DNA from: Phlebotomus papatasi
Taxonomy: Eukaryota > Arthropoda > Insecta > Diptera > Psychodidae
Length of the DNA stretch: 64,000 bases
NCBI RefSeq assembly: GCF_024763615.1
Contig: NC_077224.1
Location: 59,344,712 to 59,408,711, forward strand
Reading direction: 5' to 3'
The notes beneath the pieces are model-generated. The model searched no databases. It was given only the letters and a program-made list of their open reading frames with translations, and was not told where the DNA came from. Each line of letters begins with the position of its first letter. Within the stretch, counting starts at the first letter, position 1. The translations under genes and the position numbers were made by a program. Below are positions 46,294 to 57,814 of the stretch, in pieces.

Positions 46294-49200
46294 ATGACTG
46301 ACGGTGAAAGTGACCACTTGACCCTCGCCACCGGCGGATACGATCACACAATAAAATTATGGCAAGCACACACAGGAATTTGCATAAGAACGATGCAGCA
46401 TTCGGATACAGTAAGTTTTTTTTCCGGGAACATTTCGTGAGCTTCTGGTAACTCCTGCGTCCTCTTTTCTGCAGCAAGTGAGTGCCCTAGAGATCACACC
46501 CGGACGTACAATGCTGGCAGCTTGTGGGTATCAGCACATACGCCTCTACGACATGATTTCCAACAATCCCATCGTTAACTTTGACGGAGTCTCCAAGAAC
46601 ATCTCCAGCGTTGGCTTCGAGGTAAATATTCCGTCATGAGTTCCCTTCCGAAAGATTTTTTTTTAATCTATTTTTTTCACCAGGAAACCGGCAAGTGGAT
46701 GTTCACTGGTGGAGAGGATCACCACGTGAGAATCTGGGACATGACATCAAACAATCCTGCCTGCAAGAGAATGTTCGACTGTATGTCCCCTATAAATTCC
46801 GTCTGTCTGCATCCGAATCAGGTGGAGATGGCTATAGGCGCTCAGAATGGTGGCGTCTATCTCTGGGATGTGAAATCTGATGCTCATGAGCAGCTCATTC
46901 CGGAGGTGGACGCTTCCGTTCAGTCCATTGCAATAAGTCCCAATGGGGCTCTAATGGCAGCTGTCAACAACAAGGGAAAGTGCTACATCTGGAGCCTGAA
47001 TACCACGTCCAGCAGCAAATTGAGTGTCCTGCAGCCAAAACACAAACTAGATGCACACAAAAAGTACGCCCTAAAGTGCAAATTCAGCCCGGATTCCAGG
47101 TGAGATTGCTTTCCTATTTTCCAGAAATTACAAAAATCCCCAAAAATAAGAAAAGATTTTTCACATGGTTGCTTAAGATTCCATGAAAAAATTTATTATA
47201 ATTTTTTGTACACTGAGATAAATCCGAAAATAACATTCCGGAAATGTTAATTTTACCCTGCAAAATTCATCCGAAATCGGTGTAAATATTACCCTTTTTA
47301 GGTGTATTAGGGGTTAAAGTTACCCTTTTTCATGTTGATTTTACCCTTGAAAAGGTGTAAAATTAACATTAAAAAATGTTGATATATTTTTACACCTAAA
47401 AAGTGTTAAAGTTATGAGGAAAAAAAGTTAATCGCACCCTCTTTTTTTTCTCAGTGTATCAGGAAGGTAATTTTGAGTTGTCTAAGTAAGCCCCGCCCAA
47501 AGGGATTTCAGGCCCTGCCCCTCAAAACTATTTTCACCTAATTTTGCTATTTTTAAATTTATTTTTAACGTAAAATCGATATTCTTTATGAGAAAAAATC
47601 ACAATTTACATTTCGAAATTTTTTATTGCTTCCGACCGTTACAAAATAGGCCACGCCTTCTGAAAGTCTTAAAGCGGAAAACCCAAAATTTGACAACAGA
47701 AACTATTACCGCTAATTAACCCGCTATCTCATTTTTTAGAACAAAATGACTGCCATTGTACATTTTTTAGGGGAATTCTGTAACAGTATGACAAATTTTA
47801 AAATATTTATATGGTAAATTCGAAAAACATAATCAAAAATCAGATTCTTGTCAGTTACTAAGAGCTTTATAGAGCTTCTTCCAGAATTCATTTAGTGCTA
47901 ACTGGGCTTTATGCCTTGCTCCCAAATTTATTACGAAATTTTGTCATATGACATTGTCATATCGTTACAGAATTCCCTTACTGAAATCCATATTAAAATT
48001 TAGAAAATCATCTTAATAATATTAATTTAGTAAATATTTCTTTATATGAGCCTTCATTACTGACCGAAGTCCTTTGAGATCTTTGAGATTAGGTGTGCAA
48101 AAACCGTTTGAAACCGAATTAACGTCAAAATAAGTTTGTTCTGGTAGCGTTTTGACCATTGACGTACATTTAGTGCTAACTGGGCTTTATGCCTTGCTCC
48201 CAAATTTATTACGAAATTTTGTCATATGACATTGTCATATCGTTACAGAATTCCCTTACTGAAATCCATATTAAAATTTAGAAAATCATCTTAATAATAT
48301 TAATTTAGTAAATATTTCTTTATATGAGCCTTCATTACTGACCGAAGTCCTTTGAGATCTTTGAGATTAGGTGTGCAAAAACCGTTTGAAACCGAATTAA
48401 CGTCAAAATAAGTTTGTTCTGGTAGCGTTTTGACCATTGACGTACATGTTTCATTTGACATTTATTCGGTTTCAACGGTTCTTGCACGCCTCTCTGGCAG
48501 TAAAGTGTCAAATATCTTTAACCAATAAAATGGAACAAACTTGAAAATTTGCAGAAAGGGAAATGTCAAACTTAATTAGGCTCACTTGACCGTGAAGGAT
48601 TTTTAAATCCTCAAATATTCGAAATATTTCAAACTTTTAAGGGGAATTTGCAATATATGTTTGAAAAATCATTAGCTTCTTGCAATCTTGAATTTAGAAC
48701 AGGAGTGGACTGATAACTCTTCGACACTATCGAATCGATAGTGTCGATAAATCTATATCTCGTAGATTAACTGAATGTCGATTTTTACGCATTGTTGGGC
48801 CACCCAGGATCCCGAAAAACCCAGGATCCCGAAAGTCCCGGGATCCCGAAAATTCCGAGATCCCGAAAATCCCGAGACCCCGAAAATCCCGAGACCCCGA
48901 AAATCCCAAGATCCCGAAAATCCCGGGACCCCGAAAATCCCGGGACCCCAAAAAATCCCGAGATCCCGAAAATCCCGGGACCCCGTATATTCCGGGACCC
49001 CGAAAATCCCGGGATCGATAGTATCGAAAATAAGTTATCATGTCACCCCAGGATTTTTTTTATTTTGTCAATTCTTTACTAAAGGGACAGATAATCCTAA
49101 CCGGCTTATGTAGGTGAGATTCTTAATGTGAGCTAACTCGGAATGCATGCAAATTCGATTTAGAGCTGAAGTTGGGGGACTCCGCTCAGTTATTTTGAAT

Positions 49201-51447
49201 CAAATTCGTGAAATTATACAAATTTTGTATTTAAACAAAAATATCAAAGATTTGGATGAACTGGCAGAAAAGTGATATATGGGTGAAATGTAGACCAGAA
49301 TGTTCTCTATAATTTCGCCGTAGAACTTGATCTCATCGATTAATCAGAAGCCGAGGTAATCGACGTTGTTTGTTTCTGAACTCGCTTTTTCGACCAGAGC
49401 GCTCCAAGTGTTCATTTGATGAACTTCAACTATATCAAAGAATTGTTGTATTTTGTGAGACTTTCCATTTAAAACCCTATTTTAACTGTCTAGTTCGAGT
49501 AGAAGCAATCAAATTGGCATCTGAGTGGTTTCAAAGCGTAATTATGGGAAAAATCAATTTTTTTACATTTAAACGGCAAAATCGTAGTGATAGCGTAGTC
49601 TGAGCGGAAAATGATGTATGGACGAAATGTAGAGACAAATGTCCTCTACAATTATGTCGAAGTAATCATCAAAATCGGTTCAGCGACAGTCGAGATAATT
49701 GAGGTTATGTGATATTGAAATTGGTTTTTCGACTGTGGCGCCCCTGGTGTTGGTCCCACGAAGTTCAAATGTTTTAGAAAGTTGTAGCATTTGGTAAGAT
49801 CTTTCGTTTAAGCCCTCATTCATCAAAATCGGTCAAATAGAACCAGAGATATGATTTTTTGAATTTCGTGAACTTTGACCCCTCATATCTCCGGTTCTGT
49901 TTTAACCACAGCGCACATACGCACCATTTTGGAAACGTCTTAGACTGGACTACAACATACTAAAATTTCATTAACTTGCACAATGCCGTTTTTGAGAAAA
50001 ATTACTTTGAATTTCGATGAATTTTGACCAAAATTTAGATCAAAATGTTAATTAGAACCGGAGATAGAGGCCGGTCAATATTCGAACTTTGATCCCTTAT
50101 AGCTCGGGTCAGGGGTTATGGATCGACTTAAGTATATTTTTGTTTGATAGGTATAATCAGCGGCTATAACATACTAAAATTTCAGCCTGATGCACAATGG
50201 AATTTTTGAGTTATTTAACTTAGAAAATTGAAAAATCTTCTTTTTAAAAATAGCGCCCCTAGAGGTAGTTTTATGAACTTGCGATGTTAGAAGAGGAAGT
50301 GGCATTTCACGAGAGCCTTCCAAAATGCCCTCACTTTTTAAATTCTGACAATTAGAACCGGAGTTATGGCCTCTAAGGCCCAGCTATAACATACCAAAAT
50401 TTGAGCCCGGTCGATGCCATAGGGGCGGAGCCATTGAGAAAATAAAAAAAAGGGGTATTCAAAATGGCACCAATATATCCAATTGCAATTTTTATCCGAT
50501 ATATAACCTTTGCCAAAAACCGCAAGTCGATATCTTTCTTAGTTTAGGAGCTATTAAGCTCCAAAGAGCGGCCGGACGGACGGACGGGAACAGTTTTTAG
50601 CCATCCATATATTCGTGATCAGAAAGTGGCGAAACACATTTTGGCAGTTTGAGACTGATCGGACATGAAATTTTGGTAGGATTATAAAGGTGAGATTGTT
50701 AAGAATTTCACCTAATAGTAGATTTTCATTTAAGCTTGGAAATTTTCTGTTATAAGATTATCTTGTTTGAGGTTAAATCATACATAACCCCAAAAATTAT
50801 AGATTCTAAAATAACCTATTTTCCAAATGAGATACATAATAAGCTCTGATCCGAAATTTTAAAGCTAGCGCCTTCAGTCAATGTTTGCCAATTACTAAAA
50901 CTGATTAAATATTTTTCCACCAGAGCTACGAATAAATTAATATTAAAAAAAAACTTTTTATTGTTTAAATGGAACTTTTTATTGCGAAAGTATAATATTT
51001 AAGACAGCAAAACATAAGCATATTCAAATTTTCTTTAAATTCATAATGATATAGAATAATTTAAAATTTTTAAATGAATTAAGTAAATTGAAAATACTTC
51101 CGTAGGTTTTATCTAAAGCAAGATTGAAGCTGAGATTAAGAAAAAAAAAATAAAATAAAGATGCAATTTTGAACTAAAATTTCAGCCTTCTGCTGACGAC
51201 TTCTGCCGACTCCACGGCTAAACTTTGGAATACCAGCGACTTTACGCTCTACCGTGAATTACGGATCGACACGAAGCGCTGGATCTGGGATGCTGCCTTT
51301 AGTGCTGATTCTCAGTACCTCTTCACAGCCTCGTCGGACGGAATTGCGAGGCTGTGGAATATTAGTACGCGAGAAATTGACCGGGAGTACATTGGACATC
51401 AGCGTGCCATCACAGCTTTAGCGTTCCGGGACGAAGTGGTCCAGTAG
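46294..51447 (+). CDS. Lst8: Lst8 (mLST8/GbetaL), WD40 subunit of TOR complexes
   Basis: Four coding exons: 46294-46410, 46475-46621, 46684-47099 and 51186-51447. Phases agree, giving 313 aa, the usual length of the family. The start MTDGESDHLTLATGGYDHTI matches the family N-terminus; an in-frame ATG at 46192 would add 34 residues and is less likely. Seven WD-type strand ends are visible in order: HTIKLWQ, HIRLYDM, HVRIWDM, GVYLWDV, KCYIWSL, TAKLWNT and IARLWNI, which makes a complete seven-blade propeller. In known systems Lst8 binds the TOR kinase domain in TORC1 and TORC2 and supports growth signalling. The last intron is 4.1 kb and full of repeats, while the others are 62-64 bp. AATAAA lies at 51575-51580. 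Confidence 0.96.
47209..47458. mobile_element. MITE, ACACTGAGAAA family (copy 4, in the Lst8 intron)
   Basis: ACACTGAGATAAATCCG and TTTTTTTCTCAGTGT are inverted ends. It starts about 110 bp after the exon-3 donor. Confidence 0.85.
47768..47973. mobile_element. MITE, GGGGAATTCTGTAAC ends
   Basis: AGGGGAATTCTGTAACAGTATGACA pairs imperfectly with TGTCATATCGTTACAGAATTCCCTTA. A relative lies near 22154. Confidence 0.65.
47889..48444 (+). repeat. Apparently exact 278-bp tandem duplication
   Basis: 47889-48166 and 48167-48444 read the same base for base as far as I compared. The unit runs from the middle of one MITE to the middle of another (CATTTAGTGCTAACTGGG to CCATTGACGTA), with CAT at the junctions. 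A recent duplication or an assembly artefact. Confidence 0.9.
48369..48494. mobile_element. Hairpin MITE, AGAGGCGTGCAAGAAC family (copy 2)
   Basis: AGGTGTGCAAAAACCGTTTG pairs with CAACGGTTCTTGCACGCCTCT. The left half is repeated at 48091-48166 because of the tandem duplication. Confidence 0.8.
48799..49020. repeat. Minisatellite, (AT/AC)CCCGAAAATCCCGGG units
   Basis: About 14 units of about 15 bp, bounded by related ATCGATAGTGTCGA (48730) and GATCGATAGTATCGA (49013) motifs. Open in several frames only because the unit length is a multiple of three. Confidence 0.9.
49111..50714. mobile_element. 1.6-kb repeat element with AGGTGAGATTCTTAA-like ends
   Basis: Starts TAGGTGAGATTCTTAA and ends TTAAGAATTTCACCTAA. 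The interior (CCGGAGATAGAGGCCGGTCA, GATCGACTTAAGTATATTTTTG, GGACGGACGGACGGG) recurs in reverse at 61240-62600. No transposase frame; probably non-autonomous. Inside the last Lst8 intron. Confidence 0.6.
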
Positions 51448-51610
51448 CTGGATCCCATGCAGGAAACTTATCATTTATGTGATTTTATGATACAAAGTGA
51501 GACGCTTTTTTTTTTACATACTTCATCTCGATGTTCTTTTAAGTCACACCATGAGAAACTCAAAAGAGAGACACAATAAAAATACCTTAGAAGTGAATTG
51601 GTTTTCTATT

Positions 51611-53418
51611 TTAGTCCAACAGATGAGATAGGTGATCCACTTTAATTGACTGGTTGAAGTCCGGACCAGAGGATTCTTTGTATTTAACAGTGCAGAGGAG
51701 GCTGAGGTCTTCCCGGGAGGGATTTTCAATGAGAATCACCTGAGTGATGTCCTCAACAGCCGATCGGAATGGTTTGACGCCTGCCAGGGATGTTCCAGAG
51801 GGTTCTAGAAGCTTCAGACGAGCGACGGATGGGGGCGTTGTGGAAATACCCACTTCCAGATGAATATTGCTGATGGTTTCTGTTGATTGGTTGGAAATTG
51901 TAGCCACAATCACCGCGACATTTGGCTTTGGATGCGTCCGAGTGAAATTGAGCAGCACCTTCAGGCCTTTTGTTTGGTCCAGAACCATCCGTGGAGCTTT
52001 CTTTTCGTCCGGTAGCAATTTTTCAATGTCTACTGTGATTTGTTCGAGAATGTCCGGAAGTTTCTCGGGGATTTTAGCTGGCGAGCTCGAAGGTTTCAAC
52101 ATTTCATTTACAAGACTATCAATGTCAATGGTTTTCCTTTCCGGAAACATTCCGGAAGGTTTCTGTTCGGTTTTCTTGTGATCCTGGCTTGAGGGTTTTA
52201 TGGGAGAGTCCGGGAGTAGCAAAAGATCTTCTGACTTATCCATCGCAGGCGAAGGCTTGAGAATATTGTTACTGTCCAGAACTGGTGGATTTTCCAGGGC
52301 CGAATCTGTCTGAATTGCACTGAAAATGTCGTTAAGTTCGTTCATTTCGTATCCTTTTGACGAAGTCTCCTCGACTTTGGCCGCTTCGGCTCCCAGCATT
52401 GGAATCTCAATCAGTGAGTCCAAATTGGAAGCTGCAGCAGTTGTTTGATCCCGAACAAGTCCTTCAGGAGCCTTTTTCAGCACCAAAGTATTGAATTTCT
52501 CCACAACTTGGTGCAGCCGGTCATTGGTATCCAGAGCATCACACATAACCTTCTCAGATTGATTCTGTTCCTGAGCCAGAAGCATTATTGTCGGCTGGAC
52601 TTCCTTGCAGTTCTCAAAGAGCTCATTGATCAACGCCCAATCGTCCATGGAGGTATCGTCACAATTGAATTGATCAATCATGTCATTCAGCAACTCTACA
52701 TTGGCCTTCCCCCTGGCCAATTCTTTCACCCTCCGCAGTTTCTTCTCTTCCTCCTTCACCATATTCACCATCATCAGTTGTGCTGCCTGGATATCCGCAG
52801 GATTCTTGCTGCACAGCAATTGCTGGAACTTTACCGTATTAGGATCCTCCGGAGGCTTATTCGCTTTCGGCGGAGGTTTTGCTGGTGCTACATTTGGCTT
52901 GATACCCTGCATAGGTTCATGCTTAATGCCCTGCTTCAGCAGCATATCATAGGACTCCTGAATCTTTGTCTCCGACGGCCAATCCACCGTCCACAGCAAC
53001 ATCAGATCCAGAATCTTATCCTTAATCTCCTTATCAGTAAAATCTCCATTGTATTTCCTCGAGACGAGCTTTATCAACTCATTGAGGAACCTAAAAGTTC
53101 CCACTTTGGCTCGGAAATCCTCTCCACACCTTGCCATGGATTCCTCCAACAATTCCAAGGCATAGAGCGATTCCTTCTTGTTTGATGACTGTATCCTCTC
53201 AGCCAGAAGCTTTGTGGCCAGAGTGCAGAGGGATGGGTCACTCCTGATGGCATAACAGAAGGCATCCATCGCAGAAATCTCCAATTCCGAAGATGATGGA
53301 TTTGTTGCACGATCTTAACGGATAAATTAATAAATTTCAAGGCATCCCGGTGTGTTATTTTATGCCAAGAACACTCACCAATCAGCTGCTCAAGTCTTTC
53401 TTTAGCTGCATTGTCCAT
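51611..53418 (-). CDS. Gga: GGA, Golgi-localised gamma-ear-containing Arf-binding clathrin adaptor
   Basis: Exons 53418-53379 and 53313-51611 join in phase 1 (donor G|GTGAGTG, acceptor GTTAAG) for 580 aa. About residues 5-145 form a VHS domain (RATNP near 15-19, VGTFRFLNELIKLVS, SETKIQESYDMLLKQGI). About 165-300 form a GAT domain of charged helices that would bind Arf-GTP and ubiquitin. The hinge has LIEIPML (clathrin-box-like, about 315) and SEDLLLLPDS (acidic-dileucine type, about 373). From about 453 to the end is a gamma-ear (GAE) domain. GGAs carry cargo with acidic-dileucine signals from the trans-Golgi to endosomes. The gene converges on Lst8. In-frame sequence before the ATG (IFSTT) leaves room for a longer N-terminus from upstream exons. 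Confidence 0.95.
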
Positions 53419-53699
53419 TGTGGTGGAAAATATCTGGAAATTTCTTTTCCGCAAAACACCTCTTGATATTTTACATAGAAATATAGACTACACAGAATTT
53501 CTGTGCAAAAATTACAATAAATTGAATAGGACGTTTGTACACTGTAAATCAGCCTATTCGGCTATTCGGCGCCTACACGGTGATATCTTTCGAAACGTGC
53601 GTCAATGTATAGAAGAATTTTTAAGTTTAAAAATTATTTTTCTTTATTTCAAGAAAAAAACCTCAAAAAAATCATTATTTTTTTAAATTTTATTAAGAA

Positions 53700-54034
53700 T
53701 ACAGTAGACTCTCTCAAATTCGGGCATATGGGACCGAAATGTCAGCCGAATTAGACAGAAATTCGGGCGACAAAGTTTTTGAAATGCAACGATTTTTTAT
53801 TCATGTGCATATAGATATTGAGTTTACACACTCATATATAACGTAAATTGCATGAAAATCCCTCAATAATGCAAAATCACATCAAAACTAAGACAAACCA
53901 TGCCAAATTTGAGCATATTTGATAATCATAATCAAACTTGAAAAATGACAACAAACTTTTTTCAAATGTAACCGCTGCCCGAATTAAAAGGTACCCCGAT
54001 CTTAAAAGAGCCGAATTAGCGAGAGTCTACTGTA
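53700..54034 (+). mobile_element. MITE, ACAGTAGACTCTC family (copy 2, most complete)
   Basis: TACAGTAGACTCTC and GAGAGTCTACTGTA are exact inverted ends with CGAATT next to them on both sides. 335 bp, non-coding. Confidence 0.9.
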
Positions 54035-55086
54035 CTATTTATTTATTCTGCTGGATTATGAACTGAGGGCCAATTTTGGAAACTCTCACTCGCACCTCTG
54101 TGAGCTCTTTAGTGGCCGAGAGAAATTGACTAGCACAGTCAGTACATGTGCAATAATTATTGTTAATTTACAATTATTTGTAAGGTGGAAGCTAACTCGC
54201 GACTTAAGCCAATTTAGGCGATTCTAGTGAATAATTTTTGTTTTCATACGTGAATGGTGAAGTAAATTTAAAAGTAGTTTCATTTTCAAAGGACTACTAC
54301 ACTCAAAAAAATTTGTGAGAGAATTCGCTTACATTTGGGATGCGCCAGAAGGACTTCCACTTGGTATGGTAAATTTATATACAAATCGTAAACGCTTTTA
54401 GCACCATTTAGTAGATTCAAGTACCATCGTTTTGTTAATAAATTTGAACTTTTGTATCAAAATGTATGCAAAAATATGAAATTATATTAGAGATTTTTAT
54501 GTCATTTTGTTAATGATTTTGTACTCAAAGGGAACCCAATTTTAGCATTATTATGAATCACTATTTATATTCACATAGGAAATAAAATTAAATTTTTTAT
54601 AACAATTGTTTTTTTTTCATTAAATTTCAATTTACAGTTACCTTAGTAACAATAACAATAAAAAGTAACAATAAAAATAAGATAATTACTTTGAGTATTT
54701 TAGTATTCCGAAATTGAAAACTTAGGAACAATATATCAAATCTATCAAATGTCAAGGTATAAACCTATGTCAGACTTCCTGTTTCCACGACCTCTTGGAA
54801 ATATTTGGAATTATCAAGGTACTAAAAGTTTTTTAACCAAAATCTTGATCATGGAAATATTTGACAGTGTGAAATTTTGATTTTGATCTTGGTCTCAGAA
54901 TAGAGACTATTGTTGGGACAAATTCATAATAAAGAAGTTAAAAATCAACTTGACATCTTAGCATAGACATGATTTAGTAATTCTTGGTCAATTTTACGTT
55001 TATAACAGAGCAAAATGTAATATTTTATCGACCACAACTATTTTTGCTACGATTTGAGTCCTTTACTAATCAAAAAAGTAAAATAC
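54035..55086. other. AT-rich non-coding stretch
   Basis: No gene recognised. It would be intron if the exons at 55.1-56.1 kb belong to GGA. Confidence 0.4.
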
Positions 55087-55241
55087 CTTCGCAATAAAAG
55101 TAGGCATCACATTTGGATTTTCCATGACATCCTTACGTGCCTCAGGATTCACATTTCTCACGAGAACGTCTTCATTGGCATCGGTGAGACACGGAATTTC
55201 GCCTTCTGAAATTTTTAGAATCCCGCCTTCCCGACTGCACA
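55087..55241 (-). CDS. Candidate coding exon upstream of GGA
   Basis: Acceptor AATTTGCAG before 55241 and donor AAG|GTATTT after 55087. One frame is open across the whole exon and looks protein-like (SEGEIPCLTDANEDVLVRN in the middle). The first in-frame ATG gives MENPNVMPTFIAK, ending in phase 0. A possible acceptor (AAATTTCCAG) before 53436 would join it in frame to IFSTT and the GGA start. It may be an upstream alternative N-terminus of GGA, or part of an unrelated transcript; the product is not recognised. Confidence 0.5.
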
Positions 55242-55370
55242 CTGCAAATTATACGAAAAATAAATAAATAAATAAAATCAAGAATTAAAAAAACGTAAAT
55301 AAATTTAAGCCTAATAATAAAAATAAAAGACTAAAAGGAGAAAATGAGCATAGAAAGAAATTATCACTTT

Positions 55371-55642
55371 TAGGTGAGATTCTTAAAATATTCGAATCCT
55401 ACAAAAAATTTCATTTTCTGAAATTTCATGAAACTGACAAAATAAAACTATTCAGCAAAATTATAGAGGACATTCTGAAATTCACATGACTTATTATTTT
55501 ACTGCAAGTCCATTCGAATCCTTGATATTTTGGTTTAAATGCAAAATTTGCACTATTCAACTCAAAATTAATGCATTACGTCCCCCCAAATTTAGGTAGT
55601 ATTTCCACACATTCCAAGTTGACACACGTTAAGAATCTCACC
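55371..55642. mobile_element. MITE, AGGTGAGATTCTTAA family
   Basis: TAGGTGAGATTCTTAA and TTAAGAATCTCACC are inverted ends. Internal parts match the 49.1 kb element, so this looks like a deletion derivative of it. Confidence 0.75.
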
Positions 55643-55914
55643 AGTAATAAGCTAATCTAGACTTATAATTATTTTTTTTCAGAGAAACTATGGTTTTGGA
55701 AAACAAAAATATTGATAAGGGAGAAGATAGCAATTAATAATTATCTATTTCCATCAAATTGGACGTGCATTGTCTCTAAAATACTTTTCCTCAAATCAAT
55801 ATTGTTGTGAAAATTTCCTTGAATGTTTAGAAACTTCTAATGCGATACACCATTCACCAAAAAAACAGATTTTTCACCTATCTAACTTAAATATTTTGCT
55901 TTTAAATTACTCAC

Positions 55915-56094
55915 CACTATTTTCCAAGTTCTCGTAGCTTAAAATGCCAATAAATTTTACATAAATAAAACACTTTTCACAGAGAAATTGCACGCTATTG
56001 CCTTCTGCACTGAGGCCAACGCTTTTAGAATGTTCCAGGAATGTGAAAAAAAAACTCTCCCGCGAGAGCCCAAACTTTTTCTCTCTCTCACTTT
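55915..56094 (-). other. Candidate first exon and promoter for the 55.1 kb exon
   Basis: A strong donor (AATAGTG|GTGAGTAA) ends a minus-strand frame open for about 59 codons, in the right phase (1) to continue into 55241. There is no in-frame ATG, so it may be mostly 5' UTR. Upstream sequence (CCCGCGAGAGCCC, CTCGCGCGGC) is GC-richer than its surroundings. Confidence 0.4.
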
Positions 56095-57268
56095 ACTCCT
56101 TTCCTGCTGTTGCTCGCGCGGCTTAGCTCTTAGCTTTCACTGAATTTTTCTCACTCTCCTGCTTAGCAGCAAAAAAGTAGCAATTTAGCTTAGAGGATTT
56201 TTAGGCCTTACCGAACGTGATAATTTTTGTTACACCAAGTGGAAGCTTAACCCATTCAGTCAATGTACCAGAAATACTTGAGATAGAATGTTCATATTTT
56301 GGTATTAGTTTCCCATAGAGTAATAGATGAATTTTTTGAAAAGAAAACAATTTTACCTATTAAGGGGGCGCGGGGAGCCCCTGTCAAACACACGTCTTAA
56401 AGGTCACTGAATTTAAATTCTGTGCATTAATTCATTACAAACTCTACTGCTTTAGATAGAGTAACTATCCAAGAAAACAAATTGGCAACTAGAATTCAAA
56501 TCAGGAAAGAGGAAAGAGGCCAAGGATGTCGCATTTTTCGTCCGCCATTTTGAGCAAAAATTTTGCATGACCTTCCATGAAGCAAAAAAAGAACAACAAA
56601 ATGCATTTCTATCTCTGTAGAACTATTTTTCCCAAGTAATTGAAGAATTAAAGTTGGTAAAAATCCATTCCCGACAGCAATTCTGTTAAAAGTTGCCCAG
56701 GAATAAATCATCTAAAATCACTCAATTTGCGTGTGATGTATAATACCATGGTAAGGAATGGGTTAAGCGCTAACACGTTCTTGGACGTCACACTTTTTTT
56801 GCAGTGTAGTGCATTTCAGTACAAATATCTTCATAAAAACCCACGAAAGTTATGTTTTGTGAGTGCCAGAAAATGTTAAACCTCGTTTGTAGTGTGTCAG
56901 GAACTGACTTGGCTATGAATGAGTTTGATAAATGTTGAGATTCTTCTTTGATCGCCGACATAATTTTCATTTCTGTCCCCAAATCAACATTCAGCAACAT
57001 TTGGAAGTTATATTCTTTCAGTAGAAGATGAATTTGAGAGAAAATACCTGCTAGAGAATCACACAAATTCAACAAATACGTTTTTAGAGAAAATGTGCGG
57101 CTTGTAGGACCAAACCATTATTTCACATTTTCTGTTCCCTGATTCTCACTTTTTTGTCACTTTATTTTTTCACAGTGTTTCATTTTAGTAAAATTTTTTG
57201 GGTAAAACTTCAGTCTCCTTGCTAAAAAAATCTAGGTTCCTGACAATCGAATAGGCATTTCATTGCGT
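56095..57268. other. Intergenic region between GGA-side exons and Polycomblike
   Basis: Short frames on the minus strand (56496-56711, 56788-57075) have no domain character. GGGGGCGCGGGGAGCCCC near 56364 is a GC-rich imperfect palindrome. Confidence 0.4.
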
Positions 57269-57282
57269 GCGCCATCTACCAG
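57269..57282 (-). promoter_or_regulatory. CTCF-like core upstream of Polycomblike
   Basis: The minus strand reads CTGGTAGATGGCGC. The TAGATGGCGC part fits the insect CTCF core AGRKGGCGC exactly. Binding is untested. Confidence 0.4.
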
Positions 57283-57814
57283 ATTTGTTTTGAATTTCTA
57301 GCAAAGTCAGTGAAAAAACCGAAGAAGTAAAAAAAAATGGGGAAAATTCTTCATAATATGTCTTAGCAAATTAGAGAATATTTAGGTAAAGCGCTTTGGT
57401 GAAAATGTGCCCAATTGCTAATTTAATGTACAGCCTCACAGAATCCACCCGGAAAGTGCTAAAATTTCTGGGAATTTCATGCTAAAATGCCGAATGAAAA
57501 TGTAGAATTTTTTAGCCATTTTGCGGGTGGATTTGTCACGAAGCTGCTGGGAATTTTGTGTTTGTTTCTCCGGGACAATGAAAAGTTTCTGGGGATTTAG
57601 GTGGCTGGGGAGATTGGGTGTTTGATGGGGAATGCTGGAGTGGATGTGGTGGAAAAATTGCTGGGGAATGGTGAAAGGGGATTGGGAAGAAATTGAAGAA
57701 GCGTCCTTTTTTTTGGAGGTTATGACAGGGGAATCTTCCGGATTTTGTTACAGACTGGACAACATTGGACTGAAACAAGGGGTTTGAAAGGGTGATCCTG
57801 TCGGCGGAATTGCA

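Noticed and set aside
48727..49113. Overlapping Pro/Gly/Arg-rich frames on both strands
   Set aside because: Translation of a 15-bp minisatellite; the unit length keeps all frames open.
52445..53185. 246-codon plus-strand frame
   Set aside because: Antisense shadow of the GGA coding exon, with His/Leu/Gln-rich composition typical of such shadows.
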